From NCBI GenBank assembly GCA_963730305.1, contig CAVSRB010000008.1:248001-312000 (forward strand): a stretch of DNA of 64,000 bases. The letters are read 5' to 3'. This document shows positions 45,779 through 55,186 of this stretch, one piece after another. A model generated the notes under the pieces. It searched no databases and was not told the DNA's origin. It saw nothing but the letters and a program-made list of their open reading frames with translations. Source of the stretch: CAMYMQ01 sp963730305. GTDB taxonomy: Bacteria > Pseudomonadota > Alphaproteobacteria > Bin65. The translations under genes were made by a program, and so were the position numbers. Position 1 is the first letter of the stretch, and every line of letters starts with the position of its first letter.

Positions 45779-46642
45779 TCACGCCGTTTCGCGGTCGAAC
45801 GCCCACTGGGCGATGTCGCGCTTGCGCGCGAACCAGACGCCGTCGTGCTGGCGGGCGTAGTCGATGCACTGGCGGATCGCCGGGATCAAGGTCGGCCGGC
45901 CCGCCATGTGGCAATGCAGGGTGATCTCGACCCAGCCCGGCCGGCCGTTCGCGCCCTCGGCGTGGAGCACGTCGAAGGTCGGCTTGAAGCCGTGCCACAG
46001 GATGTCCGGCGGATTGGTCGGGAAGATCCACTGGATCAGGTCGTTGGACGGGAAGTTGATCCGCGGCATCGACACGATCGGGCCGTGCTTGGTCTCGGTC
46101 ACGAACGGCAGGTCGTCGCTGGCGTCGTCGCCGACCCAGAGATAGCCCTGGTCCTTGAGGATATCGTATGTGTTGGCCGACCCCGTGCTGCCCGGGCTGA
46201 CCCAGCCGACCGGCCGGACGCCACCGGCGTCGGTCAGCGCCGCCGTCACCCGCTTGATCTCCTCGATCTCCTTCTCGATGTCGTCGTCCTGCATCAGGAT
46301 GTCGTTGACCCAGCCGTGGCCGACGATCTCGTGCCCGGCGTCGGCGGCCGCCTTGACGACCTGTGGATGCTCCTCCGCCGCCCGGCCGTTGGTCGACATG
46401 CTCGCCTTGAGCCCGTACGAGTCGAGCAGGTCGAACAGCCGCCACGCCCCCGCCTTCCAGCCGTAGTCGGCGTAGGATAGCGAGAAATGGTCCTTCACCC
46501 CGGGCGTGCTGTAGTGGCTGTACTGGGACTTGAACTCGAAGGATTCGAACGCCAGCCCGATCGACATCGCCAGCCGCGCGCCGTCGGGCCAGGACCACTT
46601 TCGGGGGCTGTGCCCTGCCCGCGTTCCCGAATCGCCAGCCAT
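45779..46642 (-). CDS. Polysaccharide deacetylase family protein (NodB-like)
   Basis: A 287-residue NodB-homology protein without a signal peptide, so probably cytoplasmic. It opens SWPDGARLAMSIGLAFESFEFKS, and has GLKASMSTNGRAAEEHPQ, then HEIVGHGWVNDI with the motif-2 His residues, and GWVSPGSTGSANT as motif 3. The motif-1 Asp pair is not the usual TFDD, so it belongs to the allantoinase/PuuE-like cytoplasmic branch rather than cell-wall deacetylases. The start at 46642 follows GGGAGG. It is followed by the amidase, which fits an amide-degrading pair. Confidence 0.88.
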   Translation of the reverse strand: MAGDSGTRAGHSPRKWSWPDGARLAMSIGLAFESFEFKSQYSHYSTPGVKDHFSLSYADYGWKAGAWRLFDLLDSYGLKASMSTNGRAAEEHPQVVKAAADAGHEIVGHGWVNDILMQDDDIEKEIEEIKRVTAALTDAGGVRPVGWVSPGSTGSANTYDILKDQGYLWVGDDASDDLPFVTETKHGPIVSMPRINFPSNDLIQWIFPTNPPDILWHGFKPTFDVLHAEGANGRPGWVEITLHCHMAGRPTLIPAIRQCIDYARQHDGVWFARKRDIAQWAFDRETA

Positions 46643-46824
46643 GCCGCGTCCTCCCATTCGCCGTCATTGTCCCTGGCCTCGTCTTCGAGCGCCGACGCAA
46701 CTCTAGGCCGCCGCCGCGCCCGCAGGAAGGACGCAGGCGCATGGCCGCGTCCCGCCCACGGGCAGTCGCCGATCCGGCTGCGGCCGGGCTTGGAACAAAA
46801 CAGGAAAAAGCGTAAACTCCCCCC

Positions 46825-47415
46825 ATGCCGCACCACCACCGCTTCGTCGCGATCGACTTCGAGACCGCCAATCCGAAACCGGAGAGCGCGTGCGCGCTGG
46901 GCGTGGTCCACTGCGAGGGCGGGCGGATCGTCGACCGGCACGTCCACCTGATCCGGCCGCCCCACCGGCATTTCACCTTCACCCACGTCCACGGCCTGAC
47001 CTGGGTCAACGTCGCCGACGCGCCGGACTTCGCCACCGTCTGGGTGGAGATCGCCGAGCGCTTCGCCGGGGCCGACTTCATCGCCGCCCACAACGCCCGC
47101 TTCGACGGCGCCGTGCTCGATGCGTGCTGCCGCACCTATGGTTTGGAGCCGCCGGCCGCGCCCTTCGTCTGCACGGTGCGGATGGCGCGCGCGATGTGGT
47201 CGGTGCCCAACGCCGACCTGGCCAGCATGGCGCGGTTCCTGTGCGTGCCGCTGGACCACCACGAGCCACTGTCCGACGCCACCGCCTGCGCCGAGATCGT
47301 ACTGGCGGCGGAGCTCGACGGCTGGCGCTTCGAGACGAGCGGCGCGGGCCCCAAAGCGGCTGGACAGGGGGCCGCACCGCGTGGAAGAGTCGCGGCAAGA
47401 CGAGTATCGGTTTAG
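46825..47415 (+). CDS. DnaQ-like 3'-5' exonuclease
   Basis: A 196-residue DEDDh exonuclease resembling the proofreading/RNase T fold. Exo I is VAIDFETANPKPESACALG (D11, E13), Exo II is AAHNARFDGAVL, and Exo III is in HEPLSDATACAEI with the His and Asp. The segment THVHGLTWVNVADAPDF matches the DNA polymerase III epsilon-type family. The last 25 residues are Ala/Gly/Arg-rich. It probably trims DNA or RNA ends; a specific role is unknown. It reads toward the fadD-like gene 85 bases away. Confidence 0.92.
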   Translation: MPHHHRFVAIDFETANPKPESACALGVVHCEGGRIVDRHVHLIRPPHRHFTFTHVHGLTWVNVADAPDFATVWVEIAERFAGADFIAAHNARFDGAVLDACCRTYGLEPPAAPFVCTVRMARAMWSVPNADLASMARFLCVPLDHHEPLSDATACAEIVLAAELDGWRFETSGAGPKAAGQGAAPRGRVAARRVSV

Positions 47416-47499
47416 CGCGCGCCCGGCCGGGACGGCGCCAAGACGAACCGGGTCGATCCCGCCAGGGACAAGGGCGCGCGGCCCGCAGGGAGGGTTGCC

Positions 47500-49227
47500 A
47501 TGAACGCCACCGCCGAGTCGGCGACGACGAACGAATATCCGTGGCTCCGGAAGTATCCCGAAGCGGTCAAGTGGGACACCAAGTTCACGCCCAAGCCGCT
47601 GTGGAGCATCCTCGACGACGCCGTCGCCAGCTTCCCCAACAGCCTGTTCATCGACTTCCTCGGCAAGCGGTCGAGCTACGCCGATATCGGCGCGCTGGTC
47701 GACCGCGCCGCCAGGGGCTTCCAGGACATCGGCGTCGGCAAGGGCGTCAAGGTCGGGCTGTTCCTGCCCAACTGCCCGCAATACGTGATTTCCTATTTCG
47801 CCATCCTCAAGGCCGGCGGCACGGTGGTGAACTACTCGCCGCTCTATTCGGAGCCCGAACTGGAGCACCAGATCGAGGATTCGCACACCGACATGATGGT
47901 GACGCTGAACCTCACCGCGCTCTATCCCAAGATGGAGCACCTGCTGCCCCGCACCCGGCTGAAGAAGCTGATCGTCGGCACCATGCCCGAGGTGCTGCCG
48001 TTCCCGAAGAGCTTCCTGTTCCCCCTGGCCAAGGGCAAGGAGATCGCCAAGGTCCCCGACGACGACCGGCACGTCTGGTTCAAGGACCTGATCGACAACG
48101 ACGGCGACTACGCGCCGGCCACGGTCGACCCGGCCGAGGACATCGCCGTGCTGCAATACACCGGCGGCACCACCGGCGTGTCCAAGGGCGCGATGCTGAC
48201 CCACGCCAACCTCGCCGCCAACGCCGAGCAGGCGCGGCTGATGTTCTCGACCTGCGACGAGGGCAAGGAGACGTTCATGGGCGTGCTGCCCTTCTTCCAC
48301 GTCTTCGCCATGACCTCGGTGATGAACATGGCGATCAAGATGGGCGCCGGCATCATCATGCACCCGCGCTTCGAGCTGGGCGCGGTGATGAAGGACATCA
48401 CCAAGAAGAAGCCGACGGTGATGGCCGGCGTGCCGACCATGTTCCTGGCCATGGCCAATCACCCGAAGATCCGGGAGTTCGACCTGGGCTCGCTGAAGGG
48501 CTGCATCTCCGGGGGCGCGCCGCTGCCGCTCGAGATCAAGCAGCAGTTCGAGAACCAGTCGGGCTGCGTCGTGGTCGAGGGCTACGGCCTGACCGAGTCC
48601 TCGCCGGTGGTGAGCTGCAACCCGATGGAGGGCGAGAACAAGCCGGGCTCGATCGGCCTGCCGGCGCCCGACACCAAGATCGTCATCGTCGACCGCGAGG
48701 ACCCGCACAAGATCCTGCCGCTGGGCGAGGACGGCGAGATCTGCGTGATCGGCCCGCAGGTGATGAAGGGCTATTGGAACCGGCCCGAGGCGACCGCCGA
48801 CGCGATCGTCGACGGCCGGCTGCGCACCGGCGACGTCGGCCACATGGACGAGGACGGCTACACCTTCATCATCGACCGGATGAAGGACCTGATCCTGGCC
48901 GGCGGCTACAACGTCTACCCGCGCGTCGTCGAGGAGGCGATCTACCAGCACCCCGCGGTCGAGGAGGTCACGGTGATCGGCGTGCCCGACGAGTATCGCG
49001 GCGAGGCGCCCAAGGCCTTCGTCAAGCTGCGCCCGAACGAGGACGTCACCGAGCAGGGGCTGATCGAGTTCCTGCGCGACAAGCTGGGCAAGCACGAGCT
49101 GCCCAAGGCGATCGAGTTCCGGCCGGAACTGCCCAAGACGATGATCGGCAAGCTCTCCAAGAAGGAGCTGGTCGCCGAGGAGAAGGCCCGCTACGAGGCG
49201 AGCAAGGCCGGCAAGGCGGCAGAATAG
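47500..49227 (+). CDS. Long-chain fatty acid-CoA ligase (FadD-like)
   Basis: A 575-residue acyl-CoA synthetase that activates long-chain fatty acids. Motifs: TGGTTGVSKGAMLTH (P-loop), GYGLTESSPV, LRTGDVGHMDEDGYTFIIDRMKDLILAGGYNVYPRVVEE (the hinge and linker with the FadD-type signature) and the late Lys in TMIGKLSKKEL. The length matches FadD. GGGAGGG precedes the ATG. It is followed 54 bases later by a PlsB-type acyltransferase, so acyl activation and glycerolipid synthesis are encoded together. Confidence 0.94.
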   Translation: MNATAESATTNEYPWLRKYPEAVKWDTKFTPKPLWSILDDAVASFPNSLFIDFLGKRSSYADIGALVDRAARGFQDIGVGKGVKVGLFLPNCPQYVISYFAILKAGGTVVNYSPLYSEPELEHQIEDSHTDMMVTLNLTALYPKMEHLLPRTRLKKLIVGTMPEVLPFPKSFLFPLAKGKEIAKVPDDDRHVWFKDLIDNDGDYAPATVDPAEDIAVLQYTGGTTGVSKGAMLTHANLAANAEQARLMFSTCDEGKETFMGVLPFFHVFAMTSVMNMAIKMGAGIIMHPRFELGAVMKDITKKKPTVMAGVPTMFLAMANHPKIREFDLGSLKGCISGGAPLPLEIKQQFENQSGCVVVEGYGLTESSPVVSCNPMEGENKPGSIGLPAPDTKIVIVDREDPHKILPLGEDGEICVIGPQVMKGYWNRPEATADAIVDGRLRTGDVGHMDEDGYTFIIDRMKDLILAGGYNVYPRVVEEAIYQHPAVEEVTVIGVPDEYRGEAPKAFVKLRPNEDVTEQGLIEFLRDKLGKHELPKAIEFRPELPKTMIGKLSKKELVAEEKARYEASKAGKAAE

Positions 49228-49281
49228 CCGCCCGCGCGGCCGTGTCGGCATCCTGAGCGTCCCGGGCGCGACGCGGCGGCG

Positions 49282-50709
49282 GTGAGCATGTTCGGCACCG
49301 TATCCGTCCCGGTCTGGCTGCTCGTCCTGATCGGCCTGCTCGCCGCCTGGGCGGCGCTCGACCGGCTCCTGGTGCCCAGCGTGCGCTGGTTCTTCCGCCG
49401 CCGCATCCGCGGCGCGATCGAGGACGTCCGCGCCCGGCTCGACATCGACCTGCCCGACTTCACCCTGACCAAGCGGCAGGTGCTGATCGACCGGCTGATG
49501 TTCGACGCGCAGGTGCAGGCCGCCGCCGCCGAGGAAGCGCGCGAGACCGGCGCGCCGCGCGACGTGGTGATGCAGAAGGTCTACCGCTACGCGCGGGAGA
49601 TCGTGCCGGCCTTCAACGCCTATTTCTATTTCCGGCTCGGCTACCGCATCGCGCGGGGGATCAGCCGGCTGTTCTACCGGGTCCGGCTGGGCGCGGCCGA
49701 CGACGACGCGCTGCGGGCGCTGGGGCCGAACACGACCCCGGTGTTCATCATCAACCACCGCTCCAACATGGACTACGTGCTGGTCGCCTTCCTGGCCGCC
49801 GAGCGCACCGCGCTGTCCTACGCGGTCGGCGAGTGGGCGCGGATCTGGCCGCTGCAGTCGCTGATCAAGATGCTCGGCGGCTTCTTCGTCCGGCGCGGCT
49901 CGGGCAACCCGCTCTATCGCAAGGTGCTCGAACGCTACGTCGCGATGGCGACCGAGGGCGGCGTGCCCCAGGCGGTGTTCGTCGAGGGCGGCCTGTCCCG
50001 CGACGGCAAGCTGCGCGAGCCCAAGGTCGGCCTGCTCGACTACATCCTGCGCGGCTTCGACCCGGCCGGCGAACGGGATGTCGCCTTCATCCCCGTGGGC
50101 ATCAACTACGACCGGGTGGTCGAGGATCGCAGCCTGGTGCTCAGCCTCGACCCCGAGGCCGCGCGGCGGTCCAGGTTCTACGCCGTCGGCGTGATCTTCC
50201 GCTTCCTCGGCCGTCAGGCCTGGCTGTCGCTGCGCGGACGCTGGTACCGGTTCGGCTACGCCGTGGTCGACTTCGGCACGCCGACCCTGCTGCGCGACTG
50301 GCTGCGCCGGCGCGACATCGACCTCGCCACGATCGCGCGCGACGACCGCATCGACCAGGTCAAGATCCTCGCCCACGACCTGATGGACGAGGTCAGCCGG
50401 GTGATCCCGGTCCTGCCGGTCGCCCTGGTCGCCGAGGTGTTCCGCGAGGCCGGCGGCCCGCTCTCCGAGGACGAGGTGCAGGCGCGGGCCCGGGCCCTGA
50501 TGGAACGGCTCGACGGCCACGGCGCGCTCACCTACATCCCGCGCGACGACCGCGACTATGCCGTCGCCGTCGGCATCCGCATCCTCCGGCTCCGCCACTT
50601 CGTCGAGCCGCGCGACGGCGCGCTCGCCCCGGTCGCCGCCAACAAGCCGCTGCTCGACTACTACGCCAATTCGATCGCCCACCTCGTCCGCGACCCGGTG
50701 GCGGCATGA
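49282..50709 (+). CDS. PlsB-type glycerophosphate/lysophosphatidate acyltransferase
   Basis: A 475-residue acyltransferase of the PlsB/PlsC superfamily. The HX4D motif is INHRSNMDYV; further blocks are GGFFVRRGSGNPLY, FVEGGLSRDGKLREPK and AFIPVGINYDRV, in the order seen in glycerol-3-phosphate O-acyltransferases. One N-terminal hydrophobic segment (about 5-27) tethers it to the membrane. It is shorter than E. coli PlsB (about 800 residues), as in related alphaproteobacterial proteins. The start may be the GTG at 49282 or the ATG two codons on. It probably uses acyl-CoA made by the preceding ligase. Confidence 0.9.
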   Translation: MSMFGTVSVPVWLLVLIGLLAAWAALDRLLVPSVRWFFRRRIRGAIEDVRARLDIDLPDFTLTKRQVLIDRLMFDAQVQAAAAEEARETGAPRDVVMQKVYRYAREIVPAFNAYFYFRLGYRIARGISRLFYRVRLGAADDDALRALGPNTTPVFIINHRSNMDYVLVAFLAAERTALSYAVGEWARIWPLQSLIKMLGGFFVRRGSGNPLYRKVLERYVAMATEGGVPQAVFVEGGLSRDGKLREPKVGLLDYILRGFDPAGERDVAFIPVGINYDRVVEDRSLVLSLDPEAARRSRFYAVGVIFRFLGRQAWLSLRGRWYRFGYAVVDFGTPTLLRDWLRRRDIDLATIARDDRIDQVKILAHDLMDEVSRVIPVLPVALVAEVFREAGGPLSEDEVQARARALMERLDGHGALTYIPRDDRDYAVAVGIRILRLRHFVEPRDGALAPVAANKPLLDYYANSIAHLVRDPVAA

Positions 50710-50742
50710 CTCCCCGATCCCCGCAACCAAGGAGATGAAACG

Positions 50743-51207
50743 ATGGCCCTCACGCGCGAAACGATGACCGACGAACAGCGCAAATCGGTGGCGCTGGAAT
50801 ATCTCAAGGCCTTCGACAACGGCGGCACCACGTCGGACGGCGGCAGCATCCTCGACCTGTTCGCCGAAGACGCCCAGGTCTATTTCCCGAAATGGGGCAT
50901 CGCCACCGGCAAGGAGGCGATCGGCCAGCTGTTCGGCGACGTCGGCGGCACCATCAAGTCGATCCTCCACCATTATGCCGACTTCAACTGGATCTTCTCC
51001 GGCTCCGACTTCGTCGTCTGCGAAGGCACCAGCCACGGCGAGCACCAGGACGGGCCGTGGCGGGCCGACGTGCCGGAATGGGGCGCCGGACGCTGGTGCG
51101 ACGTGTTCGAGATCCGCGATTGGAAGATCCAGCGGTGCTTCATCTATCTCGATCCCGACTATGCCGGGAAGGACAAGGACCGCTATCCCTGGCTGGCCGG
51201 CAAATAG
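50743..51207 (+). CDS. Nuclear transport factor 2-like (SnoaL-type) protein
   Basis: A 154-residue cone-shaped NTF2-like protein. The pattern VALEYLKAFDNGG..ILDLFAEDAQVYFPKWGIATGKEAIGQLF is the typical N-terminal helices and strand, followed by HYADFNWIFSGSDFVVCEGTSHGE and WCDVFEIRDWKIQRCFIYLDPDY. Members are isomerases, cyclases or ligand binders; a catalytic residue cannot be named here. Strong ribosome site AAGGAGATGAAACG. It sits between the acyltransferase and the hydrolase genes on the same strand. Confidence 0.88.
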   Translation: MALTRETMTDEQRKSVALEYLKAFDNGGTTSDGGSILDLFAEDAQVYFPKWGIATGKEAIGQLFGDVGGTIKSILHHYADFNWIFSGSDFVVCEGTSHGEHQDGPWRADVPEWGAGRWCDVFEIRDWKIQRCFIYLDPDYAGKDKDRYPWLAGK

Positions 51208-51258
51208 GCCGCCGGACGCGCCGCCGTCGAGCCGTCTCGCCGCCCGCTGGACGCGCCG

Positions 51259-51934
51259 GTGAACGCCCCGTCCGCGCGCGTCGTCCTCGTGCCGGGTCTG
51301 GGGCGAACGACGCACATGTTCGCGCCGATGGCCCGGGCGCTGGCGGCGCACGGCTTCACGCCGGTCCGCTTCGGCTACCCGGGCCGGCGGCTGAGCGCGG
51401 GCCAGGCCGTCGAACGGCTGCGCGCCTTCCTCGAAGCCCTGCCGCGGCGGGACGAGCCGGTCCATTTCGTCGGCTTCTCGCTGGGCGCGCTGATGATCCG
51501 CGGCGCGCTGGTGCCGCCGCCGCACCACGCGGTCGGCCGGGTGGTGATGATCGGCCCGCCCAATCGGGGCGTCGGCCATCTGGGCGACCGGCGGGCGCAC
51601 TGGACGCCGTATCTGTTCGGGCCGGCGGTCAATGACCTTCACGTCGGCTCGGCCTTCCTGGCGGCATTGCCCGAGCCCGACGTGCCGATCGGGGTGATCG
51701 CGGGCACGCGCCGGTTCTCGCCGATCAACCCGTCGTCGTGGCTGCGGCTCGCCTCGGGCGACCGCACGCCCGGCGACGGCACGGTCGAGCTGCACAACAC
51801 CAGGCTCGACCGGCCCCACGATTTCATCGCCCTGCCGGTCAACCACACCCTGATGGCGCGCGACCCGGCGGGTGATCCGGGCGACCATCCGCTTCCTGGA
51901 ACACGGTGCCTTTGCACCGAACGCAGAGCCGTGA
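51259..51934 (+). CDS. Alpha/beta hydrolase (frameshift near 3' end)
   Basis: A small alpha/beta hydrolase of about 224 residues starting at a GTG. The strand-turn VVLVPGLGRTTHMFAPMARALAAHGF opens the fold; the nucleophile elbow is VGFSLGALM; MIGPPNRGV follows; the catalytic His is in LPVNHTLM near the end. It resembles esterase/lipase-like proteins with a DUF676-type fold. A GGG run at about 51870 carries one extra base; the corrected frame ends VIRATIRFLEHGAFAPNAEP at 51934, which is the expected C-terminal helix. The TauE gene starts 38 bases later. Confidence 0.82.
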
Positions 51935-51971
51935 GCTTGCCACCCGCCGCGCCGCGCGCTATGGGGCCGGG

Positions 51972-52734
51972 ATGATCTCCGATCCCTGGTTCTACGCCGC
52001 CGCGATTCCGGCGCTGCTGATCGCCGGCATCTCCAAGGGCGGCTTCGGCGGCGGGCTGGGCAGCATCGCCACGCCGCTGCTGGCGCTGTCCGTCGACCCC
52101 CGCACCGCCGCCGCGGTGCTGCTGCCGGTGCTGTGCCTGATGGACCTGATGGGGCTGTGGGCCTATTGGGGCAAGTGGCACAAGGCCAACATGCTGATCA
52201 TGATCCCGGCGTCGTTCATCGGCATCCTGGTCGGCGCGCTGACCTTCCGCTATCTCCACGCCGACGCGATCCGCATCCTGATCGGCGCCATCTCGGTGAC
52301 CTTCACCGTGCGCCACTGGATCGGCACGATCGGGCGCGAGCGGCCGCCGACCGGGACCAACGTCGCCAAGGGCGGATTCTGGAGCGCCGTCGCCGGCTTC
52401 ACCAGCTTCGTCTCGCACTCGGGCAGCCCGCCGCTCCAGGTCTACCTGCTGCCGCAGAAGCTGCCGCGCACGACCTATCAAGGCACGACGGTGATCTTCT
52501 TCGCCGCGGTCAACTACGTGAAGCTGATCCCCTACGCCCTGCTCGGCCAGCTCTCCGAGCGCCAACCTGTCGACCTCGGGGGCACTGCTGCCGCTTGCCG
52601 TCGGCGGCATGCTGCTGGGCATCTGGCTGCACAACCGGGTGTCGGACCGGCTGTTCTACCTGGTCGCCTACCTGGCGCTGTTCCTGATTGGCGTGAAACT
52701 GCTGTACGATGGCGCGGCGGGGCTGTTGGCCTGA
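51972..52734 (+). CDS. Sulfite exporter TauE/SafE family protein (frameshifted)
   Basis: A second TauE/SafE membrane exporter, about 253 residues after repair. Repeat 1 opens ALLIAGISKGGFGGGLGSIATPLLAL; repeat 2 has WSAVAGFTSFVSHSGSPPLQVYLLPQKL. One extra base at about 52557 breaks the frame after ALLGQLS; the corrected C-terminus ANLSTSGALLPLAVGGMLLG ... YLALFLIGVKLLYDG is a normal last pair of helices, ending at TGA 52732-52734. The cysteine dioxygenase gene follows 29 bases on, so this pump plausibly exports sulfite made from cysteine. Confidence 0.9.
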
Positions 52735-52763
52735 CGCACCCGCGCCGAGCGAAGGAGACTGAT

Positions 52764-53357
52764 ATGAGCGCACCCCAAGACGCCCGCGACGCGCTGGTCC
52801 GCGACGCCGTCGCCGACATCCACGCGATCGCGGCGGCCGAGGGCGTGACCCCGGACTCGCTGGCCAAGATCAAGGACCGGCTGATCGCGCTCGCCGAGCA
52901 CGGCGACATGTTCAACACCGACGTCTATCCGCGTCCGGAGGCCGATGACCCGCAGCAATCCTGCCTCTACCGGCTCGCCGAGGACGCCGACCACGGCTTC
53001 GCGCTCTATCTCAACATCGCCAAGGCGGGCACCGCCTCGCCGGTCCACGACCACACCACCTGGGCGGTGATCGTCGGCATCGAGGGCGAGGAGCTGAACC
53101 GGATGTACGAGCGCACGCCCGAGGGCGGTGTCGCGGAGACCGGCCATGCCGTGGTCAAGCGCGGCACCGGGGTCGCCTTCGGCCCCGACGACCTGCACTC
53201 GATCCACATCGACGGCGCCGAGGGCGCGGTCAACTTCCACATGTACGGCCTCGGCCTCGAGCAGCTCCACGGCCGGCGCTACTACAAGCCGTCGGAGAAC
53301 GTCTGGAAGGTGTTCCCGGCGCACAGCGACATCCGCGAAGCCCGCCCCGGCCGCTGA
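52764..53357 (+). CDS. Cysteine dioxygenase family protein
   Basis: A 197-residue cupin of the cysteine dioxygenase/3-mercaptopropionate dioxygenase group, which oxidises a thiol to a sulfinate with Fe(II) and O2. The iron ligands are H95 and H97 in SPVHDHTTW and a His in DDLHSIHID (H145 or H148). The Cys-Tyr crosslink residue of mammalian CDO is not evident, as is common in bacteria. GAAGGAGACTGAT gives a strong start. It lies between a TauE exporter and a four-rhodanese protein, which together suggest a cysteine-to-sulfite route. Confidence 0.92.
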   Translation: MSAPQDARDALVRDAVADIHAIAAAEGVTPDSLAKIKDRLIALAEHGDMFNTDVYPRPEADDPQQSCLYRLAEDADHGFALYLNIAKAGTASPVHDHTTWAVIVGIEGEELNRMYERTPEGGVAETGHAVVKRGTGVAFGPDDLHSIHIDGAEGAVNFHMYGLGLEQLHGRRYYKPSENVWKVFPAHSDIREARPGR

Positions 53358-53406
53358 CGCCCGGGACGCCCGCCGCGCCGGGCGGCAAGACCAGGGACGC
53401 ATCTGC

Positions 53407-54999
53407 ATGAAGATATCCGTCGACGACCTCCGCGCCGCGCTGACCGACGGCGGCGAGCTGGCGCTGGCCGACGTGCGCGAGGAAGGCGTGTTCCTGACCG
53501 GCCACCTGTTCTGGGCCGCGTGCCTGCCGCTGTCCAAGCTGGAGCTGCTGGCCGTCGACCTGATCCCGCGCCGGTCGACGCGGATCGTCCTGTGCGACGG
53601 CGGCAGCGATGATGACCTGGCCGAGCGGGCGGCGGCGACGCTGGGCGCGCTCGGCTATACCGACGTCGCCGTCCTCGACGGCGGCACCGCCGCCTGGGCG
53701 GCCGCCGGCAACGAGCTGTTCTCCGGCGTCAACGTGCCGTCCAAGGCGTTCGGCGAGTTCGTCGAGCACGCCTACGACACGCCGCGGATCGCCGCCGACG
53801 CGCTCAAGCGCCGCCTCGACGCGGGCGAGGATATCGTCATCCTCGATTCGCGGCCCTGGCCCGAATACCACCGCATGAACATCCCCGGCGGCATCGACGT
53901 GCCGGGCGCGGAGCTGGTCTACCGCGTCCACGACCTCGCGCCGAACCCGGACACCACCGTCATCGTCAACTGCGCCGGGCGGACGCGCAGCATCATCGGC
54001 GCCCAGTCGCTGATCAACGCCGGCCTGCCCAACAATGTGATGGCGCTGAAGGACGGCACCATGGGCTGGGAGCTGGCCGGCTTCACCTGCGAGCGCGGCA
54101 GCGAGCGGGTCGGCGCGCCGCCCTCACCCGAAGGTCTGGCGACGGCGCAGGCGCGCGCCGCCGGCGCCGCCAAGCGTTTCGGCGTCCGCTTCGCCGATCC
54201 GGCGACGGTCGCGGGCTGGGCCGGGGAGACCGACCGCACGCTGTTCCTGATGGACGTGCGCACGCCCGAGGAGTTCGAGGCCGGCCACCTGCCCGGCGCG
54301 CGCAACGCACCCGGCGGCCAGCTCGTCCAGGCCACCGACGAGTACATGGCGACCCGCAACGCCCGGGTCGTGCTGGTCGACGGCGAGAAGGTGCGCGCGG
54401 TGATGACCGCGTCGTGGCTGATCCAGCTCGGCTGGCCCGAGGTCTACGTCTGGGACGGCGCGCTCGACGCCGCCGCGCTGGAAACGGGCGTGCCGGAGAC
54501 GCCCGTGCCGACGCTGACCGAGGCGCAGACGATCGCGCCCGAGGCCCTGGCGGCGCGGCTGTCGGAAGACGGGGTTGCCGTGCTCGACCTCGCGACGAGC
54601 CTGCAGTACCGGGGCAAGCACGTGCCCGGCGCGTGGTGGGGCGTGCGCGCCCGGATGGCCGAGGCCCGCGCCAAGATCGGCGCGGTCCGGACGCTGGTGC
54701 TCAGCGCCCCGGACGACCGGCTCGCCCACCTCGCCGCGCCCGAGGCGGCGGCGCTGTGGCCCGACGCGGACGTGGTCGTGCTCGCCGGCGGCACCCGCGC
54801 CTGGGCCGCCGCGGGCCAGCCGGTCGAGGACGGCATCACCCGCCCGACCACGACGGCCGACGACATCTGGTACAAGCCCTACGACCACGAGGACGAGGGC
54901 GACCAGGAAAAGCACATGAACGCCTATCTGAGCTGGGAGACGGCCCTGGTCGACCAGATCGCCCGCGACGGCACGGTCAGCTTCCGCAAGTTCGACTAG
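53407..54999 (+). CDS. Four-rhodanese-domain sulfurtransferase-like protein
   Basis: A 530-residue cytoplasmic protein with four tandem rhodanese domains (about 5-105, 125-235, 260-360, 375-480). The active-site loops read VLCDGGSDDD (Cys present), VNCAGRTRSI (Cys present, canonical), VLVDGEKVRA (Asp instead of Cys) and VLSAPDDRLA (Ser/Ala instead of Cys), so domains 3 and 4 look inactive. Rhodaneses move sulfane sulfur between persulfides, thiosulfate and thiols. The tail YKPYDHEDEGDQEKHMNAYLSWE is conserved-looking. It follows cysteine dioxygenase by 49 bases and precedes an inverted repeat that may end the transcript. Confidence 0.92.
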   Translation: MKISVDDLRAALTDGGELALADVREEGVFLTGHLFWAACLPLSKLELLAVDLIPRRSTRIVLCDGGSDDDLAERAAATLGALGYTDVAVLDGGTAAWAAAGNELFSGVNVPSKAFGEFVEHAYDTPRIAADALKRRLDAGEDIVILDSRPWPEYHRMNIPGGIDVPGAELVYRVHDLAPNPDTTVIVNCAGRTRSIIGAQSLINAGLPNNVMALKDGTMGWELAGFTCERGSERVGAPPSPEGLATAQARAAGAAKRFGVRFADPATVAGWAGETDRTLFLMDVRTPEEFEAGHLPGARNAPGGQLVQATDEYMATRNARVVLVDGEKVRAVMTASWLIQLGWPEVYVWDGALDAAALETGVPETPVPTLTEAQTIAPEALAARLSEDGVAVLDLATSLQYRGKHVPGAWWGVRARMAEARAKIGAVRTLVLSAPDDRLAHLAAPEAAALWPDADVVVLAGGTRAWAAAGQPVEDGITRPTTTADDIWYKPYDHEDEGDQEKHMNAYLSWETALVDQIARDGTVSFRKFD

Positions 55000-55050
55000 G
55001 GCAATCGCATTGGGTCCGGCCCGCGGGACGGCACGGACGCTCGCCTTCTT

Positions 55051-55156
55051 ATCCTTCGAGACGGCCGCTTCGCGACCTCCTCAGGATGAAGGCGTTGGCA
55101 GGCCTCAAGCAGAGCCTTCATCCTGAGGAGCCCCGTTAGGGGCGTCTCGAAGGATG
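55051..55156. repeat. 43-bp inverted REP-like pair between convergent genes
   Basis: ATCCTTCGAGACG...CCTCAGGATGAAGGC (55051-55093) and GCCTTCATCCTGAGGAG...CGTCTCGAAGGAT (55114-55156) are inverted copies of each other with differing centres, separated by 20 bases. The ends match a repetitive element often seen between genes in Alphaproteobacteria (CCTGAGGA / TCGAAGGATG type). It can fold into a long hairpin and may end transcription of both convergent neighbours. Confidence 0.75.
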
Positions 55157-55186
55157 GGAGAGCGATCCTGGTGACCGAGCGAGCGC

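Noticed and set aside
46495..51888. A 1,797-codon open frame on the minus strand
   Set aside because: It runs antisense to the exonuclease, FadD, acyltransferase and hydrolase genes, which all have clear family motifs. Its translation is low-complexity Gly/Arg/Asp/His text typical of shadow frames in GC-rich DNA.
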